Shown here piece by piece: positions 37,434 through 46,874 of a stretch of 64,000 bases of DNA. The DNA lies in NCBI GenBank assembly GCA_934675575.1, contig CAKUQQ010000005.1, positions 147,835 to 211,834 on the forward strand. The letters run 5' to 3'. Under the pieces are notes generated by a model, which worked only from the letters and a program-made list of their open reading frames with translations, was not told the DNA's origin and did no database searches. Made by a program: the position numbers and the translations under genes. The stretch's first letter is position 1; every line of letters begins with the position of its first letter. Source of the stretch: an uncultured Muribaculaceae bacterium (GTDB lineage: Bacteria; Bacteroidota; Bacteroidia; Bacteroidales; Muribaculaceae).

Positions 37434-39011
37434 TTAAAATTCAGAAGTGAAATGGAATTTGATTTTCGGGAAGTCTTGCTGTGCCATTTGCAGCACATAG
37501 TTAGAATCAGCAAGAAACACGTCTCTGCCATCTTTGTCTTTTGCCATAAACTGGTGTTTACGGTGCTTAAAGGCATTGAGAGCTTCCTCATCATCGCTCT
37601 CAATCCAGCATGCTTTATACAAATGCACTGGTTCCCATCGGCACGAAGCTCCATACTCATGAAGAAGGCGATATTGAATGACCTCAAACTGCAACTGCCC
37701 AACAGTGCCAATCAGTTTGCGGTTATTAAACTGGTTGATGAACAACTGGGCAACACCTTCGTCCATAAGCTGCTCAATTCCCTTGTTGAGTTGCTTGGTC
37801 TTCATAGGGTCGGTGTTCTCGATGTATTTGAACATCTCTGGAGAGAAACTTGGCAATCCCTTGAAATGGATATTCTCGCCCTCGGTGAGAGTATCGCCAA
37901 TCTTGAATATTCCATTGTCAGGAAGACCTATCACATCACCTGGATAAGCCTCATCTACAATATCCTTTTTTTGAGCCATGAACGCTGTTGGGGCAGAGAA
38001 GCGATAGCTTTTTTGCGTGCGAACAAGTTTATATGGCTCATTTCTATGAAACACACCCGAACATATTTTCACAAATGCAATGCAACTGCGATGATTGGGG
38101 TCCATGTTTGCTTGAATCTTAAACACAAAGCCAGAGAACTTGTCTTCTGTTGGCTCAACGGTGCGTTCCTCTGCCTTAACTGGGCGAGGCGACGGTGCAA
38201 TTTTCACGAAACAGTCGAGTAGCTCCTTAACGCCAAAGGTGTTGAGCGCAGAGCCAAAGAACACCGGAGCAACATTTCCACTCAAATAGTCGGCCTCTTG
38301 AAATTCAGGATAAACGCCATTGACCAAATCCAAATCCTCACGCAATTTTTGTGCGTCGTCAGCACCGACAGCCTTGTCAATTTCCGAGTCATTCACATCG
38401 TTAATGTCAACACGTTCTGTCACATGTTGTTTATCTGGCTTGAACAAGCTCAAATTCTTTTCATAGATGTTGTAAACGCCCTTGAAGTGCGCGCCTATGT
38501 TGATTGGCCAACTCAAAGGACGGACATTTATTTTCAATTCTTGCTCCAATTCGTCAAGAATATCAAATGGGTCACGCCCTTCGCGGTCCAACTTATTGAC
38601 AAATATTATTACAGGCGTGTTTCTCATTCGGCACACCTCCATAAGCCTCCTCGTTTGAAGCTCCACACCTTTTGCCACGTCAATCACAATCACAACACTG
38701 TCAACCGCTGTGAGTGTGCGATATGTGTCTTCTGCGAAATCCTGGTGGCCTGGAGTGTCAAGAATGTTGATTTTGTAACCTTCGTAGTCAAAACCCATCA
38801 CTGATGTTGCAACGGAAATTCCACGTTGCTTTTCAATATCCATCCAGTCGCTGGTGGCGGTTTTCTTTATTTTATTTGATTTCACAGCTCCTGCCACATG
38901 GATTGCACCTCCAAAAAGCAGCAGCTTTTCTGTCAACGTGGTTTTACCGGCATCTGGGTGAGAAATGATGGCAAAAGTTCGCCTACGAGTTATTTCGTCT
39001 GTAAATGTCAT
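37434..39011 (-). CDS. prfC: Peptide chain release factor 3
   Basis: Translational GTPase that removes RF1/RF2 from the ribosome after peptide release. 525 residues, standard. G1 motif [13 protein letters not shown] near residue 17, switch [22 protein letters not shown] in [14 protein letters not shown], and the RF3 domain III marker in the C-terminal part ([15 protein letters not shown]). The AEDTYRTL sequence separates it from EF-G. It lies mid-run between rfbD (14 nt) and the AmgK-RapZ gene (24 nt). Confidence 0.98.
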   Translation of the reverse strand: MTFTDEITRRRTFAIISHPDAGKTTLTEKLLLFGGAIHVAGAVKSNKIKKTATSDWMDIEKQRGISVATSVMGFDYEGYKINILDTPGHQDFAEDTYRTLTAVDSVVIVIDVAKGVELQTRRLMEVCRMRNTPVIIFVNKLDREGRDPFDILDELEQELKINVRPLSWPINIGAHFKGVYNIYEKNLSLFKPDKQHVTERVDINDVNDSEIDKAVGADDAQKLREDLDLVNGVYPEFQEADYLSGNVAPVFFGSALNTFGVKELLDCFVKIAPSPRPVKAEERTVEPTEDKFSGFVFKIQANMDPNHRSCIAFVKICSGVFHRNEPYKLVRTQKSYRFSAPTAFMAQKKDIVDEAYPGDVIGLPDNGIFKIGDTLTEGENIHFKGLPSFSPEMFKYIENTDPMKTKQLNKGIEQLMDEGVAQLFINQFNNRKLIGTVGQLQFEVIQYRLLHEYGASCRWEPVHLYKACWIESDDEEALNAFKHRKHQFMAKDKDGRDVFLADSNYVLQMAQQDFPKIKFHFTSEF

Positions 39012-39025
39012 TTATATGAGCTATT

Positions 39026-39895
39026 TTATTTTTTAGTTATCAAATTATCTATGCAAATCCTCAAACTGTCACGCCAGTAAGGGATATTAAATCCGTAAAC
39101 TTGCTTTATCTTGGACTTATTGAGCACGCTAAAGGCTGGACGCTTGGCTGCCGTGGGATAATCAGCCGAAAGACATGGCTTGACTTCGCAGGTTTTAATG
39201 TCTGCCAATTCAAATATAGCCTTGGCGAAATCATACCAGGAAGCCACACCCTCGTTGCTAAAATGATATATACCTGCCACCCAGTTGCCACTGTCGATTA
39301 TTGATTTTATTGCCGAAGCCAAGTCGGTGGCATAAGTGGGAGTGCCTATTTGGTCACAAACCACTTTGATTGATGATTTTGTGTGCCCAAGCCTCAACAT
39401 AGTCTTAACAAAATTATTTCTATGTTCAGAATACAGCCAAGACGTGCGAATAATTATGGAATCTGGGCAGGCATTTTGCAAATTTTTCTCGCCAAGCAAT
39501 TTTGTCACACCATACACTGATTGCGGTGTCGTAGCATGATTTTCGTCGATTGGAGTGTTTGCTCGTCCGTCAAACACATAGTCGGTGGATATGTGTATTA
39601 CTTTGCATTTGTAGTTGTTGGCTGCGTCAGCCAGCACCGTCAAAGCGTCAGCATTAAGCCTGGTGGCTGCCGCAATATCAGTTTCTGCATTGTCAACGGC
39701 AGTGTATGCTGCACAATTTACCAAGATGTCAACCTTGTTGTTGCGAAAAAAGCGTGATACCGATTCGCTGTCGGCAATGTCAAGTTCTGATGAAGCTGGA
39801 CTCAAAACGCAGTATTCTTCAACACTTGCGTCAAGTAGTGAGCACAAAGCGTTGCCCAACTGACCACTGCCACCAATAACAAGAATATTTTTCAT
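39026..39895 (-). CDS. rfbD: dTDP-4-dehydrorhamnose reductase
   Basis: NADPH-dependent reductase for the last step of dTDP-L-rhamnose synthesis. 289 residues, extended SDR fold: Rossmann motif GGSGQLGNAL (8-17), NCAAYTAVDNAE, catalytic YGVTKLLGE (Tyr and Lys) after STDYVFDG. RfbA, RfbB and RfbC are not adjacent, so the other steps must be encoded elsewhere. It is the third gene of the crp-to-murU run, 18 nt behind the DUF4924 gene. Confidence 0.93.
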   Translation of the reverse strand: MKNILVIGGSGQLGNALCSLLDASVEEYCVLSPASSELDIADSESVSRFFRNNKVDILVNCAAYTAVDNAETDIAAATRLNADALTVLADAANNYKCKVIHISTDYVFDGRANTPIDENHATTPQSVYGVTKLLGEKNLQNACPDSIIIRTSWLYSEHRNNFVKTMLRLGHTKSSIKVVCDQIGTPTYATDLASAIKSIIDSGNWVAGIYHFSNEGVASWYDFAKAIFELADIKTCEVKPCLSADYPTAAKRPAFSVLNKSKIKQVYGFNIPYWRDSLRICIDNLITKK

Positions 39896-39913
39896 AACAA
39901 CAATCGGTTTCTT

Positions 39914-40492
39914 TTATTCAAACGAGAAATCATCTTTTTCGTCAAAAAGAGGCTTTTCCTCATTTTTCTTATAATATGACGCAAGCAAGCCTATGAAATG
40001 CGAGATTTGCTTTATTGCCGTCTCAGTGTCTTTTGATATGGCCTTTTTCTGTAGCCTGAGCAACAACACGCCATACAGGGCATTAAAGCACGTTTCAAGT
40101 TCGCCCACTTGCATTTCAGCAGGTGTTTTTGCTCGCAACTCCACAATAAATGGCAGGGTTTTATAGAATTCAGCACCATATTCTGGGTATTTCGTGGATT
40201 TAAGAAGTTGCTGGTGCAAGTCGCTAAGCCGAATTAGTACATTTTTGTTGATTTGCAGATGACCTTTTTCTTTCACGTGCTCCAGTTCCATCATCTTAAC
40301 AAGGTTCTCATACCAATCTCTGACTTCTGCCTTCGATTTGTCGTCAAGAGAGTAGTTTGATATAATGGCCTTGTCGATTTTGTCCATGTCAAAACCGCAG
40401 ACACGTATCAAGTCTTCAATCTGCCACATATATAGGAGATATTCCGCAATGTTCTCTTTTCTCTTTTGTTTTGCAATAATCATAAATCTCAA
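39914..40492 (-). CDS. DUF4924-family protein
   Basis: 192-residue soluble, all-helical protein with the DUF4924 pattern IIAKQKRKENIAEYLLYMWQIEDLIR at the N-terminus (the first three residues may be a start-site extension; an internal ATG follows at MIIAKQ). Acidic C-terminal tail. Bacteroidota-specific, function unknown. Its start overlaps the end of the upstream crp-type gene by 4 nt, so the two are translationally coupled. Confidence 0.85.
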   Translation of the reverse strand: MRFMIIAKQKRKENIAEYLLYMWQIEDLIRVCGFDMDKIDKAIISNYSLDDKSKAEVRDWYENLVKMMELEHVKEKGHLQINKNVLIRLSDLHQQLLKSTKYPEYGAEFYKTLPFIVELRAKTPAEMQVGELETCFNALYGVLLLRLQKKAISKDTETAIKQISHFIGLLASYYKKNEEKPLFDEKDDFSFE

Positions 40493-41199
40493 CCAAATTT
40501 GCTAATATTGCGCAAAGCACTCTCATCTATAATTTTTATGCGCCGCCCGTCAACGGTGATTATGTGTTCCTGTGCAAACGACGACAGGGTGCGTATAGCA
40601 TTTGACGTGGTCATGTTTGACATATTGGCTATGTCCTCACGAGCCATGCAGATGCTCAACGTCTGGCCATCATTCTCATATCCATAATTTTTAAGCAGCA
40701 ATAGCAGCGCCTCGGCCAATCGGCCACGTATGTGTTTCTGCGTAAGAGAAACGATTTTTTCATCAGAGCCGCCAAGATGCTTTGAGAGTTCGTGTATGAA
40801 AAACCACGCCACATCACGATTTTCGTCAATCATCTCCTTGACCAGAGCCAAAGGGATTGTGCCAAGAGTGGATTGCTCAAAAGCCGATGCAGTGGAGACG
40901 TATGGCTCTCCAGCAAAGAAAGCGCGATAACCAAAATATTCAATAGGGTGATAAAGGCGAAGAATCTGCTGACGTCCGCCAAAGCCACCCTTATATAATT
41001 TCACCTTGCCTTGCAGCAAACACCACAAAAATTCTGGTTCGTCATGCTCGGCATAAATGATATGGTTTTTCCGAAAGTGCCTTATTTCAAAGTTGCTTGC
41101 CACCAAATGCTTCTCGTCGGCCGATAGAACCGTCCAAATGGCAGCAAGGTCTTTGCTGATAATGTCTTCCAGATCGCTTTTCTTTATCATAGAACACAA
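40489..41199 (-). CDS. Crp/Fnr-family transcriptional regulator
   Basis: 236 residues. The cyclic-nucleotide-binding-like domain (about 15-130: FRKNHIIYAEHDEPEFLWCLLQGKVKLY, a glycine-rich jelly roll) is joined to a Crp-type winged helix (about 155-225: AREDIANMSNMTTSNAIRTLSSF, then a wing with ITVDGRRIKIID). The cAMP-binding arginine/serine signature is not obvious, and only two cysteines (CSM at the start and LCSIC-like ones) are scattered, so it is neither a plain CRP nor an Fe-S FNR. It heads a six-gene run (DUF4924, rfbD, prfC, AmgK-RapZ, MurU) and may regulate it. Confidence 0.9.
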   Translation of the reverse strand: MCSMIKKSDLEDIISKDLAAIWTVLSADEKHLVASNFEIRHFRKNHIIYAEHDEPEFLWCLLQGKVKLYKGGFGGRQQILRLYHPIEYFGYRAFFAGEPYVSTASAFEQSTLGTIPLALVKEMIDENRDVAWFFIHELSKHLGGSDEKIVSLTQKHIRGRLAEALLLLLKNYGYENDGQTLSICMAREDIANMSNMTTSNAIRTLSSFAQEHIITVDGRRIKIIDESALRNISKFG

Positions 41200-41211
41200 T
41201 ATTTCTATTTA

Positions 41212-41241
41212 CAAAATTACTTAATTATGCCGTAGCTTCAA
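41212..41241 (-). promoter_or_regulatory. Promoter of the crp-type regulator operon
   Basis: Minus strand TTG (41241-41239), 19-nt spacer, TAATTTTG (41219-41212). Full consensus. It lies only 13 nt before the ATG, so the leader is nearly absent. Confidence 0.68.
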
Positions 41242-41293
41242 AATTCAGCAACAGGAAAGATTTCATTCGTGGTTTTTCGTTTTTTTGTGGACA

Positions 41294-41334
41294 TAAGAAA
41301 AATGAGGTTGCGGAATTCTTTTCCGCAACCTCAT
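41294..41334 (-). terminator. Intrinsic terminator of prs
   Basis: Perfect 14-bp stem ATGAGGTTGCGGAA/TTCCGCAACCTCAT with a 5-nt loop. On the minus strand the stem runs into TTTTCTTATG. Ends the prs transcript 27 nt after its stop. Confidence 0.9.
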
Positions 41335-41361
41335 CTAAATATCGTGAAAGTTATTCTACTA

Positions 41362-42294
41362 TCAGATTAAGTATTGAGAGCTGATTGACATGTTGCCATG
41401 AACACGCTTAATAGTGTCGGCAAACAAGGAAGCAATTGTTATAATCGTTGCCTTAGGACATTTCTCCACATCAAATGGGATAGAGTCTGAGAATATCACC
41501 TCCTCAAGGGCACTATCCATAACACGCTGGCATGCAGGTCCGCTCATGATGGCATGTGAAGCAAGAGCGCGTACGGTCTTTGCGCCATTCTCTTTCATGA
41601 GGTTTGCAGCTTTGCAAATAGTGCCAGCGGTGTCAATCATATCGTCAACCAGCACCACGTTTTTGTCTTTCACATCACCAATTATGGTCATGTTGGCAAC
41701 AACGTTTGCCTTGGCGCGCTGCTTGTGGCACAAAACCAATGGGCAATCAAAGTATTTTGCATAGTTGTTTGCGCGCTTGGCACCACCCACGTCGGGCGAA
41801 GCAATCACCATATCTTTAAGTTGCAGAGACTTGATGTATGGAATGTAAACCGAAGATGCATACAAATGGTCAACAGGAACGTTGAAGAATCCCTGAATTT
41901 GGTCGGCATGCAAATCCATCGTTATCAAGCGGTCAATGCCTGCAGTGCTAAGCAAATCAGCAACCAGCTTAGATGCGATTGAAACACGAGGTTTGTCTTT
42001 TCTGTCTTGACGAGCCCAGCCGAAATAGGGGACAACGGCAATTATGGATTTTGCTGAAGCGCGCTTTGCAGCGTCAATCATCAGCAGAAGTTCCATGAGA
42101 TTGTCACAGTTAGGGAACGTGGATTGAATCAGATAGACCTCTGCTCCACGAATCGACTCCTCAAAAGAAACTTCAAACTCACCATCAGCAAAATGCTGGA
42201 TATTCATCTGACCAAGCGTAACGCCAAGGTTCTTTGCTATGTTCTCAGACAAATAACGAGAGTTTGTACCAGAAAAGATTTTAAAATTACTCAT
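41362..42294 (-). CDS. prs: Ribose-phosphate pyrophosphokinase
   Basis: Makes PRPP from ribose 5-phosphate and ATP, feeding nucleotide, His and NAD synthesis. 310 residues, class I. Motifs: FADGEFEVSFEES, RQDRKDKPRVSIASK (ATP loop), DLHADQIQGFF and the PRPP-binding VVLVDDMIDTAGTI. Single-gene unit with a -7 box TAATTTTG 26 nt upstream and a strong terminator behind. Confidence 0.98.
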   Translation of the reverse strand: MSNFKIFSGTNSRYLSENIAKNLGVTLGQMNIQHFADGEFEVSFEESIRGAEVYLIQSTFPNCDNLMELLLMIDAAKRASAKSIIAVVPYFGWARQDRKDKPRVSIASKLVADLLSTAGIDRLITMDLHADQIQGFFNVPVDHLYASSVYIPYIKSLQLKDMVIASPDVGGAKRANNYAKYFDCPLVLCHKQRAKANVVANMTIIGDVKDKNVVLVDDMIDTAGTICKAANLMKENGAKTVRALASHAIMSGPACQRVMDSALEEVIFSDSIPFDVEKCPKATIITIASLFADTIKRVHGNMSISSQYLI

Positions 42295-42319
42295 AGTTTG
42301 ATGACAAATTAATTTTTCG

Positions 42320-42327
42320 CAAAATTA
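42320..42327 (-). promoter_or_regulatory. -7 box upstream of prs
   Basis: Minus-strand TAATTTTG, 26 nt before the prs start; -33 element unclear. Confidence 0.45.
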
Positions 42328-42389
42328 ATATTAAAAAATGGGTTAGAGGGATTATTCCGTGTCTTTTTTTGAACTCAAATTCAAAAACC

Positions 42390-44045
42390 TCAACAAATTT
42401 TAATCAAGGTGGCATTATGTGGTGCCACCGTCACTTTCACACACTCATCGGGCTGGAGCATTATGCTGAAACTCTCACCTGTCTGCAAATCCACGGCCTT
42501 TTGTTCTCCGGCAGGCAATCCAAACATGCTGAAGGCGTGCTGTGGGATACACACGTTCAAATCAGCCACGTGGTCACCAAAGTTTAAAACGATTAAAACT
42601 GTTTCTTTGTTGCTATGCCGCAGATAGGCATAATTGAAGCAAAAGTTCAGATTCTTGTTATTAACATACATCAAGTCAAAGAAATCACCATCACAAATAG
42701 CTTTGGTGTTATTAGTCAGATTCAAAATCCATTCATAATAGTTCCGTAATGCAATTTCTGATTTTGACAAAAGCCGACCATCGCATTTGCCGTTGTCATA
42801 CCATCGCCTAACCGTGTCGAGCGACCAGTAATCAAATATCGTCGTCTTTCCATCGTGGCCACTGAACCCTTCTGCACAGTCGCCTTTTTCGCCAAGTTCT
42901 TGGCCAAAATAAAGCATGAATGGAGCTTTCGACATCGTTAGGCTCGCCACAAATGCAGGCAATGCCAACTGCGGATTTTTCAGAAACATGCTTGAAGCCA
43001 AACGCATCTCATCGTGGTTTTCAAGGAAATTTAGCATTTGCGAATTAATGCCGTCTATCCTTTGCCAGCACCCTGTGAGATTTGAGACCGATTGTTGCCC
43101 TTTGGCCACGCCACACAGCGTGTCATAGAGATTGACTTTATCATATAAATAATCAAATCCGCCATATTCTATATAGCTGCGATATAGCCCCACATCATAT
43201 AGCTCTGCTATAAAAATCACGTTGGGATATTTTACCTTTACCTCTCCTATAGCCCAATGCCAAAACTCGACAGGCACCATGTGTGCCATGTCGCACCTAA
43301 AGCCGTCAATACCTTTCTGACACCAAAAGAGCAATATGTCAAGCATTTTATGCCATGTTGACGGAATGGGGTCGAAATGTCGTGTCCAGTTGCTATAATC
43401 CACACCATAATTCAATTTAATAGTCTCATACCAGTCGTTGACCGACGGAGTGGAAGAAAAACAGTCATTGCCAGTAACTTTGGCTGGGCTCTCACAGTAG
43501 CCGCCGTTACCATACGGCAAAGTCAAAGACTGCCCCTGTAAATAATAAAAATTATTGTCTTTTTCAAAAAAATAGTCGGTTCTGTCGTCCTCACCAAGGT
43601 CTCTAATGCCGTCAGGCTTAACAACTGAATGATATTGTCTGCCAACATGATTAGGCACAAAATCAATCAGCGCCTTCAAGTCGTGACTGTGCGTGCGGCG
43701 AACCAAGGCGCAGAATTCGTCCATTCGATTTGGCACATTGACTGCCAAATCTGGGTCAACATCATAATAGTCAGTTATCGCATACGGCGAGCCAGCCTTA
43801 CCCTTAACCACCTTGCTATCATAAGCATCTAAGCCAAATGTCGAATAATCGGTTTGGGTTGCGTGCCTTATAATGCCCGTGAACCACACATGAGTGGCAC
43901 CTAAACGCTTAATTGACGACAGTGCTGCGTCATTGATGCCTTCAAATTTTCCAACGCCATTTTCTTGGATAGAGCCGTTTTCAACCAAATTGGCATTGGC
44001 GTTTGAGAATAGACGCGGCAACAATTGATATATAATAGGTTTCAT
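42390..44045 (-). CDS. GH13 alpha-amylase family protein, cytoplasmic
   Basis: 551-residue glycoside hydrolase of family 13. No signal peptide, so it probably acts in the cytosol on glycogen or imported maltodextrin. The TIM barrel shows region I DFVPNHVGRQYH, region II GIDGFRCDMAH (nucleophile Asp), region III VIFIAELYD (acid/base Glu) and region IV FLENHDE (transition-state Asp), so all catalytic residues are present. A C-terminal all-beta domain (about 460-551) follows. It may cooperate with the phosphorylase/synthase pair 25 kb away. Exact specificity cannot be read from the sequence. Confidence 0.93.
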   Translation of the reverse strand: MKPIIYQLLPRLFSNANANLVENGSIQENGVGKFEGINDAALSSIKRLGATHVWFTGIIRHATQTDYSTFGLDAYDSKVVKGKAGSPYAITDYYDVDPDLAVNVPNRMDEFCALVRRTHSHDLKALIDFVPNHVGRQYHSVVKPDGIRDLGEDDRTDYFFEKDNNFYYLQGQSLTLPYGNGGYCESPAKVTGNDCFSSTPSVNDWYETIKLNYGVDYSNWTRHFDPIPSTWHKMLDILLFWCQKGIDGFRCDMAHMVPVEFWHWAIGEVKVKYPNVIFIAELYDVGLYRSYIEYGGFDYLYDKVNLYDTLCGVAKGQQSVSNLTGCWQRIDGINSQMLNFLENHDEMRLASSMFLKNPQLALPAFVASLTMSKAPFMLYFGQELGEKGDCAEGFSGHDGKTTIFDYWSLDTVRRWYDNGKCDGRLLSKSEIALRNYYEWILNLTNNTKAICDGDFFDLMYVNNKNLNFCFNYAYLRHSNKETVLIVLNFGDHVADLNVCIPQHAFSMFGLPAGEQKAVDLQTGESFSIMLQPDECVKVTVAPHNATLIKIC

Positions 44046-44076
44046 TCGTTATCACTTAATAAATATGCAAATCATA

Positions 44077-44084
44077 CAAAGATA
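44077..44084 (-). promoter_or_regulatory. -7 box upstream of the GH13 gene
   Basis: Minus-strand TATCTTTG, 32 nt before the ATG. A TTG lies 16 nt upstream, shorter than the usual spacing. Confidence 0.45.
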
Positions 44085-44101
44085 GCATTTTTTGCCTCTA
44101 C

Positions 44102-44136
44102 AAAAAAGATTAGGTGAGCCTTTAGCCCACCTAATC
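44102..44136 (-). terminator. Intrinsic terminator of the methylmalonyl-CoA decarboxylase operon
   Basis: 12-bp stem (44108-44119 with 44125-44136, one mismatch), 5-nt loop, followed on the minus strand by TTTTTTG. It lies 25 nt after the oadB stop. Confidence 0.85.
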
Positions 44137-44161
44137 TCAAATGCTATAAAGATTGTAAATA

Positions 44162-45331
44162 TCAACCTAAGAAGCCCAATAGCACACCTGCTGCCACTGC
44201 AGAGCCCACAACACCGGCAACATTAGGCCCCATAGCGTGCATCAGCAGATAGTTGCTTGGGTCGGCCTTGAGACCTTGGTCATTGGAAATGCGTGCAGCC
44301 ATAGGAACTGCCGAAACGCCAGCATTACCAATAAGCGGATTGAGTTTGTGACCTTTTGGCAAAACCAAATTAAATAATTTCACAAACAAAACGCCTGTAG
44401 CTGTTGCAATGATGAATGCGCAGAACCCAAGGAAGAAAATCTTAACGGTGTCTATGTTCAGGAACTCTGATGCCTGTGTAGAGGCACCCACGGTGAGTCC
44501 AAGCACAATTGTCACGATGTCAGTCATTGCATTGCTGGCTGTTTTTGCCAAGCGGGTAGTCACGCCAGATTCGCGCAGAAGATTACCGAAGAACAGCATG
44601 CCGAGCAATGGAAGACCAGAAGGCACAAAGAAACATGTCAACAACAGGCCGAAAATAGGGAATAATATCTTCTCGTTTTGCGACACTTTTCTTGGTTTCT
44701 CCATCTTTATCAAACGCTCTTTCTTTGTAGTGAGCAAACGCATCACAGGAGGCTGGATAACTGGCACTAATGCCATGTAGGAGTAAGCGCAAACAGCAAT
44801 GGCACCCATCAAGTTAGGCGCAAGCTTTCCGCTCAAGAATATGGCTGTAGGGCCATCAGCACCGCCAATAATGGCGATTGCACCGGCTTGGTCGGGCATA
44901 AAGCCCAACTGAAGAGCAATCATATATGCTCCGAAGATGCCGAACTGTGCTGCAGCGCCCACAAGCATAAGTTTTGGATTGGCAAGCAACGAAGAGAAAT
45001 CGGTCATAGCTCCAATTCCAAGGAATATCAGTGGTGGATACCAACCAAGTTTAACTCCTTGATACAAGATGTTGAGCACAGAACCCTCCTCATAAATGCC
45101 AATCTCATTGCCTGGCTGGAAAGGAATGTTTCCTATCAAGATACCGAAGCCGATAGGAACAAGAAGCATTGGCTCAAAATCATGCTTTACGGCCAAATAT
45201 ATGAACAAAAGGCCGAACAGCAGCATGATTACATTAGTCCATTCGCAATTATAGAAACCTGTAAATTCCCAAAATTGGCGAAGGTTGTCTAAAATCGAAA
45301 AATCATCTATTAACAACATAGTCCCAATCAA
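44162..45331 (-). CDS. oadB: Na+-translocating decarboxylase beta subunit
   Basis: Integral membrane subunit that decarboxylates carboxybiotin and exports Na+. 389 residues with about nine to eleven hydrophobic segments; conserved ion-channel motif GGADGPTAIFLSGKLAP and SAVPMAARISNDQG near the C-terminus. It overlaps the biotin-carrier gene by 4 nt. OadB and MmdB subunits are interchangeable by sequence; the gene set (mmdA, mce) points to methylmalonyl-CoA rather than oxaloacetate as substrate. Confidence 0.96.
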   Translation of the reverse strand: MIGTMLLIDDFSILDNLRQFWEFTGFYNCEWTNVIMLLFGLLFIYLAVKHDFEPMLLVPIGFGILIGNIPFQPGNEIGIYEEGSVLNILYQGVKLGWYPPLIFLGIGAMTDFSSLLANPKLMLVGAAAQFGIFGAYMIALQLGFMPDQAGAIAIIGGADGPTAIFLSGKLAPNLMGAIAVCAYSYMALVPVIQPPVMRLLTTKKERLIKMEKPRKVSQNEKILFPIFGLLLTCFFVPSGLPLLGMLFFGNLLRESGVTTRLAKTASNAMTDIVTIVLGLTVGASTQASEFLNIDTVKIFFLGFCAFIIATATGVLFVKLFNLVLPKGHKLNPLIGNAGVSAVPMAARISNDQGLKADPSNYLLMHAMGPNVAGVVGSAVAAGVLLGFLG

Positions 45332-45765
45332 GCAATTATCATTATTGAATTACCCTCAAGAACAGAGTCTTCTTTGGCAACAGTGATTGATTTAACCACA
45401 CCGTCTTTTCCGGCATGTATCTCATTGCCCATCTTCATTGCCTCAAGTATGCAAACCACATCACTGGCCTTTACTTGCTGACCTTCCTTGACATTAATTT
45501 CCTTGATAACACCAGGAAGCGGAGCCACAACCACATATTCGCCGGCTGCTGCCGCAGCAGGCTGTGCCTTGGGTTTGCTCACAGGAGCTGCTGCCGGAGC
45601 GGCAGCGGCCACACGTTTCACAACCGGTTTTGAAGCCTTTGGTTGGTCCATGAGCTCTACGTTGTATGCCACGCCATTAACCGTAACATCGGCAACGTTG
45701 TTGTTTATGTCGCCAACGGCCACAGTGTATTCATTGCCGTTGATTTTATATTTGTATTCTTTCAT
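45328..45765 (-). CDS. mmdC: Biotin carrier subunit of the Na+ pump decarboxylase
   Basis: 145-residue biotinyl carrier protein. N-terminal domain of about 60 residues, an Ala/Pro-rich flexible linker (AAAPAAAPVSKPKAQPAAAA), then the biotinyl domain with the biotinylation motif EAMKMGNEI (Lys about 111). It moves the carboxyl group between MmdA and OadB. Overlap of 4 nt with oadB and 25 nt spacing from oadG. Confidence 0.96.
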   Translation of the reverse strand: MKEYKYKINGNEYTVAVGDINNNVADVTVNGVAYNVELMDQPKASKPVVKRVAAAAPAAAPVSKPKAQPAAAAAGEYVVVAPLPGVIKEINVKEGQQVKASDVVCILEAMKMGNEIHAGKDGVVKSITVAKEDSVLEGNSIMIIA

Positions 45766-45790
45766 TTTGTAAACTGATTATTGTTTTAAT

Positions 45791-46852
45791 TTATTTGCGA
45801 TTTGGGGTGGGGCACATCATATTGGCTTTGCTGCTCCACGCAGTGTCGGCATTTCTGTCGAATGTCAAAACGCCGCTTTCTTCATCATGTGCATTCAGAT
45901 GCTGATACATAGCCATGCATATTGCAACGGCAGCCATGTCATCATCGGCTACGGCTTGCACCTCCTGCACAGGAGCATCGTCGGCAACTGCGTCTTTGAT
46001 ACCTGATTGTTTGCGCTCTGCCAAAGTGTTAGCTTGGCCGAACAACCAGAACAGAATGAACAGCAGCAGCAACGCAGAGAACACAATGCCCATTGCAATC
46101 AATGTCAATGTAGTGCCATTAGGGTCGCCCTTGGCAAACTTCTCAACATTCAAGTTCACAACACTTGCATTATATTTCATAGGAGTGATGGCAACATTAT
46201 CTTTGCTGCCGTCGCGCACCTCCCATTGGCTTGCTGTGAGTGTCCAAAGCGCATTCGGGTCATCGGTCGAGATGGCTTGCTTGTATTTGTCAAGCTCGCT
46301 TTTCTTGCTCCAATACGATTCTGTTATCACACCAAATGCGTTGTTGGCCTTGAGTGTGGCAGGAACCTTAACAAACGAAACCAAGTCGCCGTTCACATCA
46401 TAGAGATACAAATCGTTCTCCTTGCCAGGTGTCAGTTTGAATGACACATGCAGTGCGCCAGTTGCCGAATTGCCATCGGCAAAAAACACAACGTGTGTTC
46501 TTGGAGCCACCTTTGTGTCGGCATCGCCTCGTGGAATCTCATAAGCCACATCTGGATTGTTTTTGCAGAACTCCTGCATAACCTCTTTCTTCTTGGCAGC
46601 AGGAACGTTGCTATAATCGTTTATGGCCTTATGTGCGTCAACAGTTGTGATGAACATCTGCTCCATTCCCACAGTGGCATAGCTACTGTTGAAAACTTCA
46701 AACCAGGCAGTTCTGTTTCCCAACTGGTCAATATAATTACTGTCATTTTGCACCATGACCTCGTTGAAGCGCAAAAGTTTTCGCGCCTGTCCAAACGAAG
46801 ACAGGGAAATCATGACAGAAATCAGGATTAAAAATATTCCTTTCCTATTCAT
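45791..46852 (-). CDS. OadG-family subunit with lamin-tail-like exoplasmic domain
   Basis: 353 residues from the ATG at 46852, chosen because MNRKGIFLILISVMISLSSFG is a good signal peptide; an upstream in-frame ATG at 46894 would overlap mmdA. The mature N-terminal part (about 22-150) resembles a lamin-tail (LTD) domain: LLRFNEVMVQNDSNYIDQ and AWFEVFNSSYATVGM. A membrane helix follows at about 249-272 (LTLIAMGIVFSALLLLFILF), then a short OadG-like cytosolic tail with AAVAICMAMYQH and a C-terminal AWSSK...CPTPNRK. OadG subunits anchor the carboxyltransferase to the pump; most are about 80-100 residues, so the large periplasmic domain is the unusual part. Confidence 0.85.
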   Translation of the reverse strand: MNRKGIFLILISVMISLSSFGQARKLLRFNEVMVQNDSNYIDQLGNRTAWFEVFNSSYATVGMEQMFITTVDAHKAINDYSNVPAAKKKEVMQEFCKNNPDVAYEIPRGDADTKVAPRTHVVFFADGNSATGALHVSFKLTPGKENDLYLYDVNGDLVSFVKVPATLKANNAFGVITESYWSKKSELDKYKQAISTDDPNALWTLTASQWEVRDGSKDNVAITPMKYNASVVNLNVEKFAKGDPNGTTLTLIAMGIVFSALLLLFILFWLFGQANTLAERKQSGIKDAVADDAPVQEVQAVADDDMAAVAICMAMYQHLNAHDEESGVLTFDRNADTAWSSKANMMCPTPNRK

Positions 46853-46874
46853 TTTGTCAAATTTGGAGAAATAA

